The notes beneath the pieces are model-generated. The model did not search any database, was not told where the DNA came from, and saw nothing but the letters and a program-made list of their open reading frames with translations. Positions 29,596-38,191 of a DNA stretch of 45,541 nt are shown here, in pieces. The stretch lies in the NCBI GenBank assembly GCA_027620815.1, contig JAQCDH010000002.1, positions 1-45,541 of the forward strand, in the 5' to 3' direction. Within the stretch, counting starts at the first letter, position 1. Every line of letters starts with the position of its first letter. The translations under genes and the position numbers were made by a program. Origin of the DNA: Bacillota bacterium. GTDB taxonomy: Bacteria > Bacillota_I > Bacilli_A > Acholeplasmatales > Acholeplasmataceae.

Positions 29596-30826
29596 GAATA
29601 TGTCCTCCTAAAGACTTGAATACATCATAAAATTCAGGATATGATTTTCTAACTGCTTCTGCTTGCGTTAATGTAATAGTTCCTTCTGCACGTATGGATG
29701 CGATAGCGATTGCCATTGCGATGCGGTGATCATCTTCACTCGATAGGATGATATTACCTTTAAATGAACGAACGCCTTCAATTTCTAATATATGATTTTC
29801 ATATATGGTTTTCACGCCTAATTGATGAAGAATATGAATCATGATTTGAAGACGGTCAGATTCTTTATATTTGAGTCTTTCAACATTAGAAAACCGTGTT
29901 TTTCCTTTCGATAATGCTGCAAGTATCATAAGGATTGGTCCTAAATCAGGAATGTCTTTTAAATCGATGTGAATACCTGAAGTATCCGATGGTGATGAGA
30001 AAATCCCTTCTTCAGACCATGTGAGATTCCCACCCATTTCAAGAAGGATATCAATGATTTTTTGATCACCTTGTTTAGAATGTGGTTGGATTCCTTTTAC
30101 ATAAACCTGTTTTCCAATGAGACCTGCGACTAAAAAAAATGCTGCTTGTGAGTAATCACCCTCAATCGTGATTGAAGAAGCTTGATACTGTTGACCTTGA
30201 GAAATGAGATAAGAATTGTTATGTTTCTTTACTAAAACACCAAAATGTTTCATCACGTCAATCGTCATCTCAATATAAGATTCTGAGGTGATTTCATTCA
30301 TCACCTTGATTTCAACATCTTTATTTAAAAGCGGACTCATCATTAATAACCCTGATATAAATTGGGAGCTTTTAGAACCATCGACATGAAAGATTTGATC
30401 TTTGATGGGACCACTCACTTCAATTTGTTCATGATTAAGACGCTTCAATTGATTTTCAAATAATGTTTCATAAACATCTAATGGACGTTCAAATAACCTT
30501 TTAATACCACTAAAAATCACACGATCAAATAACGCCATCGCAATTGGAATGAGCATACGAAGTGTTGACCCTGACGCGTAACAATGAATCGGTGTTTGAT
30601 CATATATCCACTGTTCTGTCTCTACAACATGATTGTTTATGGTGACGCCAAAATGTTTCAAAGCTTCTTGAGTTGCATACACATCTTCAGAATATGGCAT
30701 ATTGATGATTTGAGAGTACCCTTTTGCAAGACTTGAAACAATAAGTGCACGATGTGCATACGATTTAGAGGTAATGATATCAAGTTCACCTGTCAGTGGT
30801 GTTGGTTTAAATACAACTGTTTTCAT
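29585..30826 (-). CDS. aroA: 3-phosphoshikimate 1-carboxyvinyltransferase (EPSP synthase)
   Basis: SKSYAHRALIVSSLAKG, SGSTLRMLIPIA, DIPDLGPILMILAALSKG, ERLKYKESDRLQ, DDHRIAMAIAIASI. Confidence 0.94.
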   Translation of the reverse strand: MKTVVFKPTPLTGELDIITSKSYAHRALIVSSLAKGYSQIINMPYSEDVYATQEALKHFGVTINNHVVETEQWIYDQTPIHCYASGSTLRMLIPIAMALFDRVIFSGIKRLFERPLDVYETLFENQLKRLNHEQIEVSGPIKDQIFHVDGSKSSQFISGLLMMSPLLNKDVEIKVMNEITSESYIEMTIDVMKHFGVLVKKHNNSYLISQGQQYQASSITIEGDYSQAAFFLVAGLIGKQVYVKGIQPHSKQGDQKIIDILLEMGGNLTWSEEGIFSSPSDTSGIHIDLKDIPDLGPILMILAALSKGKTRFSNVERLKYKESDRLQIMIHILHQLGVKTIYENHILEIEGVRSFKGNIILSSEDDHRIAMAIAIASIRAEGTITLTQAEAVRKSYPEFYDVFKSLGGHIHES

Positions 30827-31806
30827 AATCGGTGAATAACAGGTATTCCGATATCTTTAATACAAACAAATCGTAACCCATCTTTCCGTTGTTTTTTATC
30901 TATACGCATATATGTTTCATAAACAGAAACATCTTCAATGTTAATATCTAATAACTGATACTTATGAAGGATATGAGAAACCTCAACTTTTACATATGGT
31001 GCTGTGATATTGAGCTCAATTCCTTTATCAACTGCATATAACATGCCATGACTAATGGCTTCACCATGTTTGATACCTTTATAGTTCGTGTGTTTTTCAA
31101 TAGCATGTCCAAGTGTATGACCGAAATTTAAAAACATACGTTCATTGTTTTCAAATGGATCTTTTTTAACAATATCTATTTTGACTTTTAAAGCTTTAGA
31201 AATCACTTCAATATGGTCATGATCGTTGAGTTTTAATAATTCAAACAAGGTTTTATCCCCAATAAGAGCAGCTTTAATGATCTCGGCATACCCATTATTA
31301 AGTTCTCTTTTTGATAATGTCGTTAAAAACTTTAAATGAATAAACACATATGTTGGCTCATAAAATTGACCAATTAAATTTTTACCTTGTTTTGTATTAA
31401 TCCCTACTTTAGAGCCAATTGAACTATCTACCATCGAAAGAAGGGTGGTTGGAACTTGGATCAAATCAATTCCGCGTAGTAACGTAGATGCAACAAACCC
31501 TGTAAGGTCACCGACAACACCACCACCTAACGCAACAATGACATCATCTCTTTTGATGTGTTGGCTTAAAAAGTCATCACACACCTTTTCATACGTTTCA
31601 AGGGATTTTGACGTTTCGCCAGGTTGAATGATATGTATATAAACGTCAAATTCCTTTTTTAAACTCATGAAAACATCGTTATGTAAATCATATACATGTG
31701 TATCTGTAACAACAAAAACACGTGAATACTCACGTAACTTTTCATAAAGAGGTAAAAAATCTCCTTTAGAAAGATGAATATCATAATTAAGATCATGAAG
31801 GGTCAT
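30823..31806 (-). CDS. aroB: 3-dehydroquinate synthase
   Basis: DVIVALGGGVVGDLTGFVASTLLRGIDLIQVPTTLLSMVDSSIGSKVGINTKQGKNLIGQFYEP; track start at 31830 is a GTG, ATG at 31806 has a nearby GAAAGG. Confidence 0.95.
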   Translation of the reverse strand: MTLHDLNYDIHLSKGDFLPLYEKLREYSRVFVVTDTHVYDLHNDVFMSLKKEFDVYIHIIQPGETSKSLETYEKVCDDFLSQHIKRDDVIVALGGGVVGDLTGFVASTLLRGIDLIQVPTTLLSMVDSSIGSKVGINTKQGKNLIGQFYEPTYVFIHLKFLTTLSKRELNNGYAEIIKAALIGDKTLFELLKLNDHDHIEVISKALKVKIDIVKKDPFENNERMFLNFGHTLGHAIEKHTNYKGIKHGEAISHGMLYAVDKGIELNITAPYVKVEVSHILHKYQLLDINIEDVSVYETYMRIDKKQRKDGLRFVCIKDIGIPVIHRL

Positions 31807-32626
31807 GTTCAAATGCCTTTCTTTTTTCACGAGATGTTTTAAGTAATTCTTCTAATGTTTTGGTGTCTTGATTGATAATTGCATCTTCGATTTTTAAAAG
31901 TTGATCTTTAAACTGTTGAATAGCTTCTAATAAATACGTTTGATTACTTAAAAAAAGTTCCGACCAAAGCGTTTCATTGATATGAGCAATGCGTGTTAAA
32001 TCTCTAAATGAGTCACCAGTAAACTCACGTGAAACATCTTCATGTCCTAGCATCAGACTAACCGCGATGACGTGTGTGAGTTGAGACGTGTATGCAATCA
32101 TTTGATCATGTTTTTCTGCAGATATTTTAGTGATGGTTTTAAATCCTAGTTGTTTTCCGATAATTTCTAAAAGTTCATAATCTGAAAGGGTTGCACGTTT
32201 GGATTCAATAATTAAAAAGTGATTGTTTAAAAACATATTTGGGTCTCTAAAATCATATCCTTTTTTTGCGCGTCCAGCCATAGGGTGATGAGAAACAAAA
32301 TGAATATTTTCTCTTATTAATGATTCAATTTGAGAAACGATCGTTTCTTTAACACCAGAAATATCAGTTAAAAGCACCCCTTTTTTAAAAAGGTGAAGGT
32401 GATCTTTCACAAAAGTGACATTTTGCTTAGGATACATTGCTAAAATAACAACATCAGCGAGTGATAGTAGTGACAAATTCGATGTTTCTAAAATGACACC
32501 ATCTTTTTCAGCTTGAAAGACGTTTGCTTTATTCACATCATAGCCATACACTTGATGACCTTTTAATGTTAATTTTTCAGCATAAGATGCACCCATTAAC
32601 CCTAAACCAACAACAAATATTTTCAT
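31793..32626 (-). CDS. tyrA: Prephenate dehydrogenase (no obvious ACT domain)
   Basis: IFVVGLGLMGASYAEKLTLKGHQVYGYD, HHPMAGRAKKGYDFRDPNMFLNNHFLI, LTHVIAVSLM. Confidence 0.93.
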   Translation of the reverse strand: MKIFVVGLGLMGASYAEKLTLKGHQVYGYDVNKANVFQAEKDGVILETSNLSLLSLADVVILAMYPKQNVTFVKDHLHLFKKGVLLTDISGVKETIVSQIESLIRENIHFVSHHPMAGRAKKGYDFRDPNMFLNNHFLIIESKRATLSDYELLEIIGKQLGFKTITKISAEKHDQMIAYTSQLTHVIAVSLMLGHEDVSREFTGDSFRDLTRIAHINETLWSELFLSNQTYLLEAIQQFKDQLLKIEDAIINQDTKTLEELLKTSREKRKAFEHDPS

Positions 32627-33642
32627 TGCTTTAATGTATCTATTAATGTTTTTAATTGATGAATTTTATGCATCATTGAAAGATATTTATCGAGTTTTAA
32701 TGATTGCGCACCGTCACTGTAGGCAATTTCTGGTTGTGGATGAATTTCTACAATTAGTCCATCTGAACCGACTGCAACACTTGCGAGTGATAAATCTTCA
32801 ATCATTGAGTATTTACCAGCTGCATGTGAAGGGTCTACAATAATTGGTAAATGTGAAAGTTCTTTAACAGCTAAAACTGAACTAATATCTAATGTATTTC
32901 TTGTATATTTTTCAAATGTACGAATGCCACGTTCACATAAAATGACAGCTTCATTCCCACCAGCCATAATGTATTCTGCTGACATTAACCATTCTTCAAT
33001 GGTTGCTGATAATCCTCTTTTTAATAATACTGGTTTTCTAGATTTACCTAGTGCTTTAAGTAGCTGAAAGTTTTGCATGTTTCTTGCACCAATTTGAATA
33101 ATATCTACATATTTTTCAAAATCTGCTAAATCTTCTGAAGACATGATTTCACTAACAACTTTTAATCCGACTTGATCGGCAACACGTCTAAGCATTTTAA
33201 GTCCTTCTAATCCATGTCCTTGAAAACTATATGGAGATGTTCTAGGTTTAAAAGCACCACCTCTTAAAATCGTTCCACCACCTTCTTTGACTACAATTGC
33301 AGTTTGAAGGAGTAGTGGTTCAGTTTCAACTGAACATGGACCTGCCATCATTTGAAAATGCCCACCACCGATTTTAATACCATCGCCTAAATCTACAATC
33401 GTATCTTCTTTTTTAAAACTTCTACTTGCTTTTTTAAAAGGTGTTTGAACACGAGTCACTCTGTAAACACCATCATAAGCATACATGTCGCGTTCGTCTA
33501 AAATTGCGGTATCACCAAGTACACCAAAAACAATGACTTTATCAGAGGAAACATCTTTAATTTCATAGCCTTTTTTGATTAAATCTTGGGTGATTTTATT
33601 GTATTGTTCTTTGGTTGCACCTTGTTTTAACTGGATAATCAT
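32623..33642 (-). CDS. aroF: 3-deoxy-7-phosphoheptulonate (DAHP) synthase with N-terminal ferredoxin-like domain
   Basis: N-terminal ~90 aa FL domain, MMAGPCSVETEPLLLQTA, RGGAFKPRTSPYSFQGHGLEGL, IVDPSHAAGKYSMI. Confidence 0.95.
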   Translation of the reverse strand: MIIQLKQGATKEQYNKITQDLIKKGYEIKDVSSDKVIVFGVLGDTAILDERDMYAYDGVYRVTRVQTPFKKASRSFKKEDTIVDLGDGIKIGGGHFQMMAGPCSVETEPLLLQTAIVVKEGGGTILRGGAFKPRTSPYSFQGHGLEGLKMLRRVADQVGLKVVSEIMSSEDLADFEKYVDIIQIGARNMQNFQLLKALGKSRKPVLLKRGLSATIEEWLMSAEYIMAGGNEAVILCERGIRTFEKYTRNTLDISSVLAVKELSHLPIIVDPSHAAGKYSMIEDLSLASVAVGSDGLIVEIHPQPEIAYSDGAQSLKLDKYLSMMHKIHQLKTLIDTLKQ

Positions 33643-33663
33643 TGTTTTTCTCCTTTTTTATAT

Positions 33664-33692
33664 AAAAAAATTCCTGGACCATCCAAGAATTT
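33664..33692 (-). terminator. Attenuator terminator in the aroF leader
   Basis: Minus strand AAATTCTTGGA-TGG-TCCAGGAATTT + T run: 11-bp stem (one G.U), located between leader peptide and aroF SD. Confidence 0.85.
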
Positions 33693-33728
33693 ATTGTCAT
33701 TTTTGGCGTCCTTTGTATATCAACATAA

Positions 33729-33756
33729 AAGGAATGCCTCGTTTAGACAATTCCTT
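33729..33756 (-). promoter_or_regulatory. Leader hairpin (putative 1:2 segment) of the aromatic attenuator
   Basis: AAGGAAT ... ATTCCTT, 7-bp stem, beginning within the leader-peptide stop codon. Confidence 0.6.
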
Positions 33757-33796
33757 ACATAAAATATGCGTAATAATAAGTTTGTTTTGTTGACAT
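33755..33796 (-). CDS. Tyrosine-rich attenuation leader peptide MSTKQTYYYAYFM
   Basis: ATG TCA ACA AAA CAA ACT TAT TAT TAC GCA TAT TTT ATG TAA; SD GAGG at 33808..33805, 8-nt spacer; precedes hairpins and terminator upstream of aroF/tyrA. Confidence 0.85.
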   Translation of the reverse strand: MSTKQTYYYAYFM

Positions 33797-33825
33797 AAAA
33801 ACGACCTCATATGGTGTTTGTTTAA

Positions 33826-33854
33826 ATCTTATCACAATCCTGAATGAAATACAA
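33826..33854 (-). promoter_or_regulatory. Candidate promoter of the aromatic operon leader
   Basis: Minus strand TTGTAT (33854..33849) - 17 nt - TAAGAT (33831..33826) with TGn extension; ~30 nt upstream of the leader ATG. Confidence 0.6.
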
Positions 33855-33864
33855 TATCATTTGC

Positions 33865-34275
33865 TTATTTATGATAAGGGTGATTTTGTTTAATTTTTTC
33901 ACATCTAAAAATTTGCTCAATTAAGATTAATCGAGCAAGTTGATGAGGAAACGTCATTTTTGAAAAAGAAATCTGTTGATGTGCACTCTTTTTGATTTGA
34001 TCATCTAATCCATGAGATCCACCAATCACAAAGGTAGTTTCTACATGATCTTCAAAGACTTTACAAAACGAATGTGTGTCTAAAATAGTTGATTCAATGA
34101 CACAAGCGATGATGTGTTTTTCGTCTTTTAAAAGTTTTAATATCTCTATCGATTCTTTTTCAAGTGTTGATTCTTTAATTTCAATCATATCAATATGTTT
34201 GAGTTGTTTATGATAATGTTGAAAACTGTCTTTTAGCCCTGCTGTTTGAAGTTTTCCAACTGCGATGATTTTCAT
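33865..34275 (-). CDS. rlmH: 23S rRNA pseudouridine-1915 N3-methyltransferase RlmH
   Basis: MKIIAVGKLQ N-terminus, FVIGGSHGLDDQIKKSAHQQISFSKMTFPHQLARLILIEQIFRCEKIKQNHPYHK. Confidence 0.93.
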   Translation of the reverse strand: MKIIAVGKLQTAGLKDSFQHYHKQLKHIDMIEIKESTLEKESIEILKLLKDEKHIIACVIESTILDTHSFCKVFEDHVETTFVIGGSHGLDDQIKKSAHQQISFSKMTFPHQLARLILIEQIFRCEKIKQNHPYHK

Positions 34276-35042
34276 AAACTCACCTTAACAATCTCATGTT
34301 GACTTGCGTAAATGATTTCTAAATCAAGTGGTCTTTCAATATGTTTAACAATTGCTTTTTCGATGTCTAGATTTGAATTACAATCTTCAGATATGTGTGT
34401 GATCATCCAATAGGTTTTAAAGGGTCCCATCCATGAATTGATGAGTTTTGCTGCATCATCATTAGATAAATGCCCTTTTTCGCCTAATATGCGTCTTTTT
34501 AATTGCATCGGTCTTGGTGACTGAAGTAACTTCTCTGGATGATGGTTGGATTCAATAAGATACACATGTGCATGTTTAAGTAGTTCTTGATAAGATTGAT
34601 CAATATAACCTGTGTCAGCACCATGTACAATTTTATAGTGCTGATCTTCTATCACAAATCCTATCGGTTCTTTTGCATCATGTGATAATAAAAAAGGTGT
34701 GATTTTAAAGTGCTCTATATAAAAAGGAATTTCAGATTGAATGATGTGAAGTTTAGGGTTGATCACATGTTGAATATCACGATCTAAATTGTCATACGTA
34801 CCTTGCGTCATATAGAGGGTTGGAAGTTGTTTCTCTAAGAGTTTTTTAAGTCCTAATGTATGGTCACTATGTTCGTGAGTAATAAGTAAATGTTGAATCG
34901 ATTGAAATGAAAAATCTAAAGAATTTAATTTGTCTTGCATCTTATTTTTAGATATTCCAATATCGACACATAAGAGCATTTTTTGGCTCTCTATAAGTGT
35001 CATGTTACCTTTAGATCCACTTGCTAAACTGTAAATATTCAT
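34272..35042 (-). CDS. MBL-fold metallohydrolase, YycJ/WalJ-like
   Basis: SLASGSKGNMTLIESQ start, LLITHEHSDHTLGL (HxHxDH), neighbouring rlmH. Confidence 0.88.
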   Translation of the reverse strand: MNIYSLASGSKGNMTLIESQKMLLCVDIGISKNKMQDKLNSLDFSFQSIQHLLITHEHSDHTLGLKKLLEKQLPTLYMTQGTYDNLDRDIQHVINPKLHIIQSEIPFYIEHFKITPFLLSHDAKEPIGFVIEDQHYKIVHGADTGYIDQSYQELLKHAHVYLIESNHHPEKLLQSPRPMQLKRRILGEKGHLSNDDAAKLINSWMGPFKTYWMITHISEDCNSNLDIEKAIVKHIERPLDLEIIYASQHEIVKVSL

Positions 35043-35104
35043 GAAATCACCTAGAAGTATTTTAGCACACTATTATGTGATTTAAACTTATCAGATGAAA
35101 GTGG

Positions 35105-35133
35105 TTGCATAAGAAATGAAATCATGCTATATT
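35105..35133 (+). promoter_or_regulatory. Promoter for the PrsA-like lipoprotein
   Basis: TTGCAT - 17 nt - TATATT with TGn extended -10 (TGCTATATT). Confidence 0.65.
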
Positions 35134-35172
35134 ATACGTGCTTGTATTGAGATTGAAGGAGTGAATAAAACA

Positions 35173-38154
35173 ATGATAAATCATAACAAAAATATAAAGC
35201 GAGTGATGACTCTTATTTTTATTTTAGGTCTCACATTCACATTGGTTGCTTGTGGCAATCAAAATGCAGTACCGTACGGAAATGTTTCAGATGAAGCATA
35301 TGTTACTTTTGGTGATGTTAATGTTACTGAAAAAGAACTATATGACAAATTAAGATTCCAATCTGCTGATCTTTTATCAACAATGATTGATGAAGTTGTT
35401 TTTGCAGAAGCAATGAATGATGTTCGCCAGTTAATTATTAACGGTGATGTTTTTTATAATGAGTTTCTTGATGAAACCATTAATAATGCAATCTTTCAAC
35501 AAACAGATTTAGAGGCATTAGATAATTTACTTAATAACAACGAAACGCGTTTACTTAGAAGCGTTGAACAATATGTTGATTCACTTTATTTAATTGATCC
35601 TTCTGTGAACAGAGATACGTTGTATCAAGATATCGTAAACATGGATCCTATGTTTGAAGATTATGCGTCCATTCCAGAATTATTAGATCGTTATATTTTG
35701 CGTGCTGGTCAACGTTATTATGCATACAACAATTTACTCTTAGAAGTTGAAGATTCAGAATCTACACAATTTGTTGAAGAATCTGATGTTGTTGCATACT
35801 ACAAATCAAACAACGAAGGACGTTATGATGTCGAAGTTTTAGTTGTACGTTTTATTAATTTAAACGAAGCAAATGCGGCATTGTATGAAGTTGGATTAAA
35901 ATCAGATGCGCGTGGAAATTGGTATCAAGTTCCTGATGTGCGTATTGCTGATCCTAACAACCCAGGTTATGTTGACTTAGACGATACTTCTTCTGAAGGA
36001 TATCAACATGTTGTTGATATTTTAACGGATTTAGATTTATTAGATGATGTCATCGCATCAAGAGTTGAAGAAGAAAACTTATTAAGTTCTCAAGAATTTG
36101 CTGATTATTATGCGCGTTATTCGATTTCAACAACAAGAACGTCAGGGGCATCTGATGTTGCATTACCTAATAATAACGTAAAAGTTAAATTTGTTGAAAT
36201 TTATAATTTATTAAATCCAGCAACTCAAATACAAATTAATAATGATGGTACCATTTCAGGGGTATCAACTGAATTCAAGACCACCTACACGTATGATGAA
36301 CTTAATGATTTAAATTCAACGTTAAGATCACATGTTTATACAACTTTAACTTCTGAAAATCGTCAAGATGAAGAAGACGCAAATAATCCATATTCTTCTC
36401 GTGTTCAAACATTTGGTTCATCTCGTTACTTAATATTTAAATTAAGTGATGATGGTGCATCACAAGAAGGTATCTTAGTTGATGATCTAGAAACTGAAGA
36501 TGAAGATGAAATCTTTAGCGACACTGCAACAGAATTATACGATGAATTAAGAGCTGAAATCATTGACAATAGACTTACAGATAGTTATGTAACAAGTCAA
36601 GTTGAAGCACGTTATGAAGAATTAACCGTTGATATTTATGACCCAATCATTCGTGCCTTTTTTGATCAAACATTCAACTACAATGGTAGTGATGATAACA
36701 AAGATGGTAATGTTGTTGCAACCATTAAAGATTCCTCTGATGTATTAGATGATTCAGATATTTTAGTTGATGATTTATTCCAACGATTATCAGACCGTTT
36801 CGGTGTCAACTTATCATTAGATGTTGTGATTAATAAATATTTTGAAGCTCAAGAGACATACGCTATTACAGATGAAGAATTTGCAGAATTTGAAGAACAA
36901 TTTGAAGAAATTATTAGACAATTCTCTGCAGACCAATTTGTTTCAAACGGTTTTCCAGCTTCAATGGGTCGCGAACAATTCTTGATGTTGGCATTTGGTG
37001 TGACTTCTAATGCTCAAGCAGTGAAAGAACTTTATGTCTATCCAGAATTACGTGCACAATATTTAGAAGATTACGAAGCACACTTTACAAACATTTATCA
37101 AGCATTTACTGATTTAGCTGCATTACAATATGATGCGTATAAATCTACACGTGTGTCACACTTACTTGTTTATTTTGATCAAGATGGGAATGGTTCTCCT
37201 GACAATCCTCAAGACTATTTAGATACACTTGATGAAGCAACAGTCACTGATATCAAAGAAGGACTTGCTGAACTCATCGCAGATGTTTATGCACAAGTTG
37301 GAGATTTTAGAAGTGAAGCTGAAGCATTCACGACATTAGCAGAATTATTTAATTCATCCGGTCGTATTGAACGTGGTTCAAATACTGCACCATATGACTT
37401 ACAAATCGAATTAGATTATGCAAAATATCGTCAACTTGGTTTCTACTTAAAATATGAAAACATATCTTCAGCAATTACAAACAAATCAAACTTTATTACC
37501 AACTCTTCAACACTCGATCCTGTTTTCTATAACCGTGCGATTCAACTCCATGATTTCATCGTTGGAGATGGTATTCAAGATCAAGTCGAACTTCCTTATA
37601 TCGATATGTATGATGACTTCACATTCAATGCATTAGATATTGCAGCACAATTAGATGATGTACAATCTAGTTTTGGATGGCATTTCATTGTTACAACATC
37701 TGTCACTGATGCACCATCAGCAGTTTATGAAGCGTCTTCAGATACTGATGAACGTTATACATTTGAGTTAGATGGCGTCACCTACAACGTATACAATGAA
37801 GGTCCAGAAAATGGAGGCTCAGATACACTCACACGTAACCAAGTTGAGTATTATGTACGTCAAAGTTTAACAGACGAAGGTCCATCCGTTCCAAGTGCTG
37901 TTTCTACTGCAATTACGAATTACTTATCACCAGTATTATCAAGATATCAAAATACATTCATGCAACGTGAACTCATCTTTAGATTACTAGAGGCTGACTT
38001 AAACTTTGCAAGCGAAGCAAATAACATACGTTTTGATATTATTAGAAACATCAACGATAGCCAACTTAATGAATACTTACTTTCAGATCTTGCCTATTTT
38101 GATGAAAACTATGAAGCACTCTTTGCAACATGGTTTGACTTACTAGAACAATAA
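35173..38154 (+). CDS. Large PrsA/parvulin-like foldase lipoprotein
   Basis: ATG at 35173 (MINHNKNIKRVMTLIFILGLTFTLVACGN) gives a signal peptide with lipobox LVAC; parvulin-like RVSHLLVYF ... FGWHFIVTT pair; TDxAyVTFGDVNVTEKELYDKL PrsA-like start. Track ORF starts upstream at 35116. Confidence 0.75.
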   Translation: MINHNKNIKRVMTLIFILGLTFTLVACGNQNAVPYGNVSDEAYVTFGDVNVTEKELYDKLRFQSADLLSTMIDEVVFAEAMNDVRQLIINGDVFYNEFLDETINNAIFQQTDLEALDNLLNNNETRLLRSVEQYVDSLYLIDPSVNRDTLYQDIVNMDPMFEDYASIPELLDRYILRAGQRYYAYNNLLLEVEDSESTQFVEESDVVAYYKSNNEGRYDVEVLVVRFINLNEANAALYEVGLKSDARGNWYQVPDVRIADPNNPGYVDLDDTSSEGYQHVVDILTDLDLLDDVIASRVEEENLLSSQEFADYYARYSISTTRTSGASDVALPNNNVKVKFVEIYNLLNPATQIQINNDGTISGVSTEFKTTYTYDELNDLNSTLRSHVYTTLTSENRQDEEDANNPYSSRVQTFGSSRYLIFKLSDDGASQEGILVDDLETEDEDEIFSDTATELYDELRAEIIDNRLTDSYVTSQVEARYEELTVDIYDPIIRAFFDQTFNYNGSDDNKDGNVVATIKDSSDVLDDSDILVDDLFQRLSDRFGVNLSLDVVINKYFEAQETYAITDEEFAEFEEQFEEIIRQFSADQFVSNGFPASMGREQFLMLAFGVTSNAQAVKELYVYPELRAQYLEDYEAHFTNIYQAFTDLAALQYDAYKSTRVSHLLVYFDQDGNGSPDNPQDYLDTLDEATVTDIKEGLAELIADVYAQVGDFRSEAEAFTTLAELFNSSGRIERGSNTAPYDLQIELDYAKYRQLGFYLKYENISSAITNKSNFITNSSTLDPVFYNRAIQLHDFIVGDGIQDQVELPYIDMYDDFTFNALDIAAQLDDVQSSFGWHFIVTTSVTDAPSAVYEASSDTDERYTFELDGVTYNVYNEGPENGGSDTLTRNQVEYYVRQSLTDEGPSVPSAVSTAITNYLSPVLSRYQNTFMQRELIFRLLEADLNFASEANNIRFDIIRNINDSQLNEYLLSDLAYFDENYEALFATWFDLLEQ

Positions 38155-38160
38155 AAATAA

Positions 38161-38191
38161 AAAAAACATCCTAAACCATAGGATGTTTTTT
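38161..38191. terminator. Bidirectional intrinsic terminator between convergent genes
   Basis: AAAAAACATCCTA-AACCA-TAGGATGTTTTTT. Confidence 0.9.

Noticed and set aside
33575-33793. Plus-strand 72-aa ORF over the aroF leader
   Set aside because: Antisense to the attenuator and aroF start; translation has no recognisable features.
33691-33810. Alternative minus-strand leader ORF MRSFLCQQNKLIITHILCKELSKRGIPFMLIYKGRQK starting at the ATG inside the SD
   Set aside because: Its ATG overlaps the GAGG used as SD by the Tyr-rich leader, I see no good SD for it, and it reads through both hairpin arms; the short frame better explains the structure.
33640-33860. T-box riboswitch for the aromatic operon
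   Set aside because: Leader is short and I find no T-box core (AGGGTGGNACCGCG-like) sequence.
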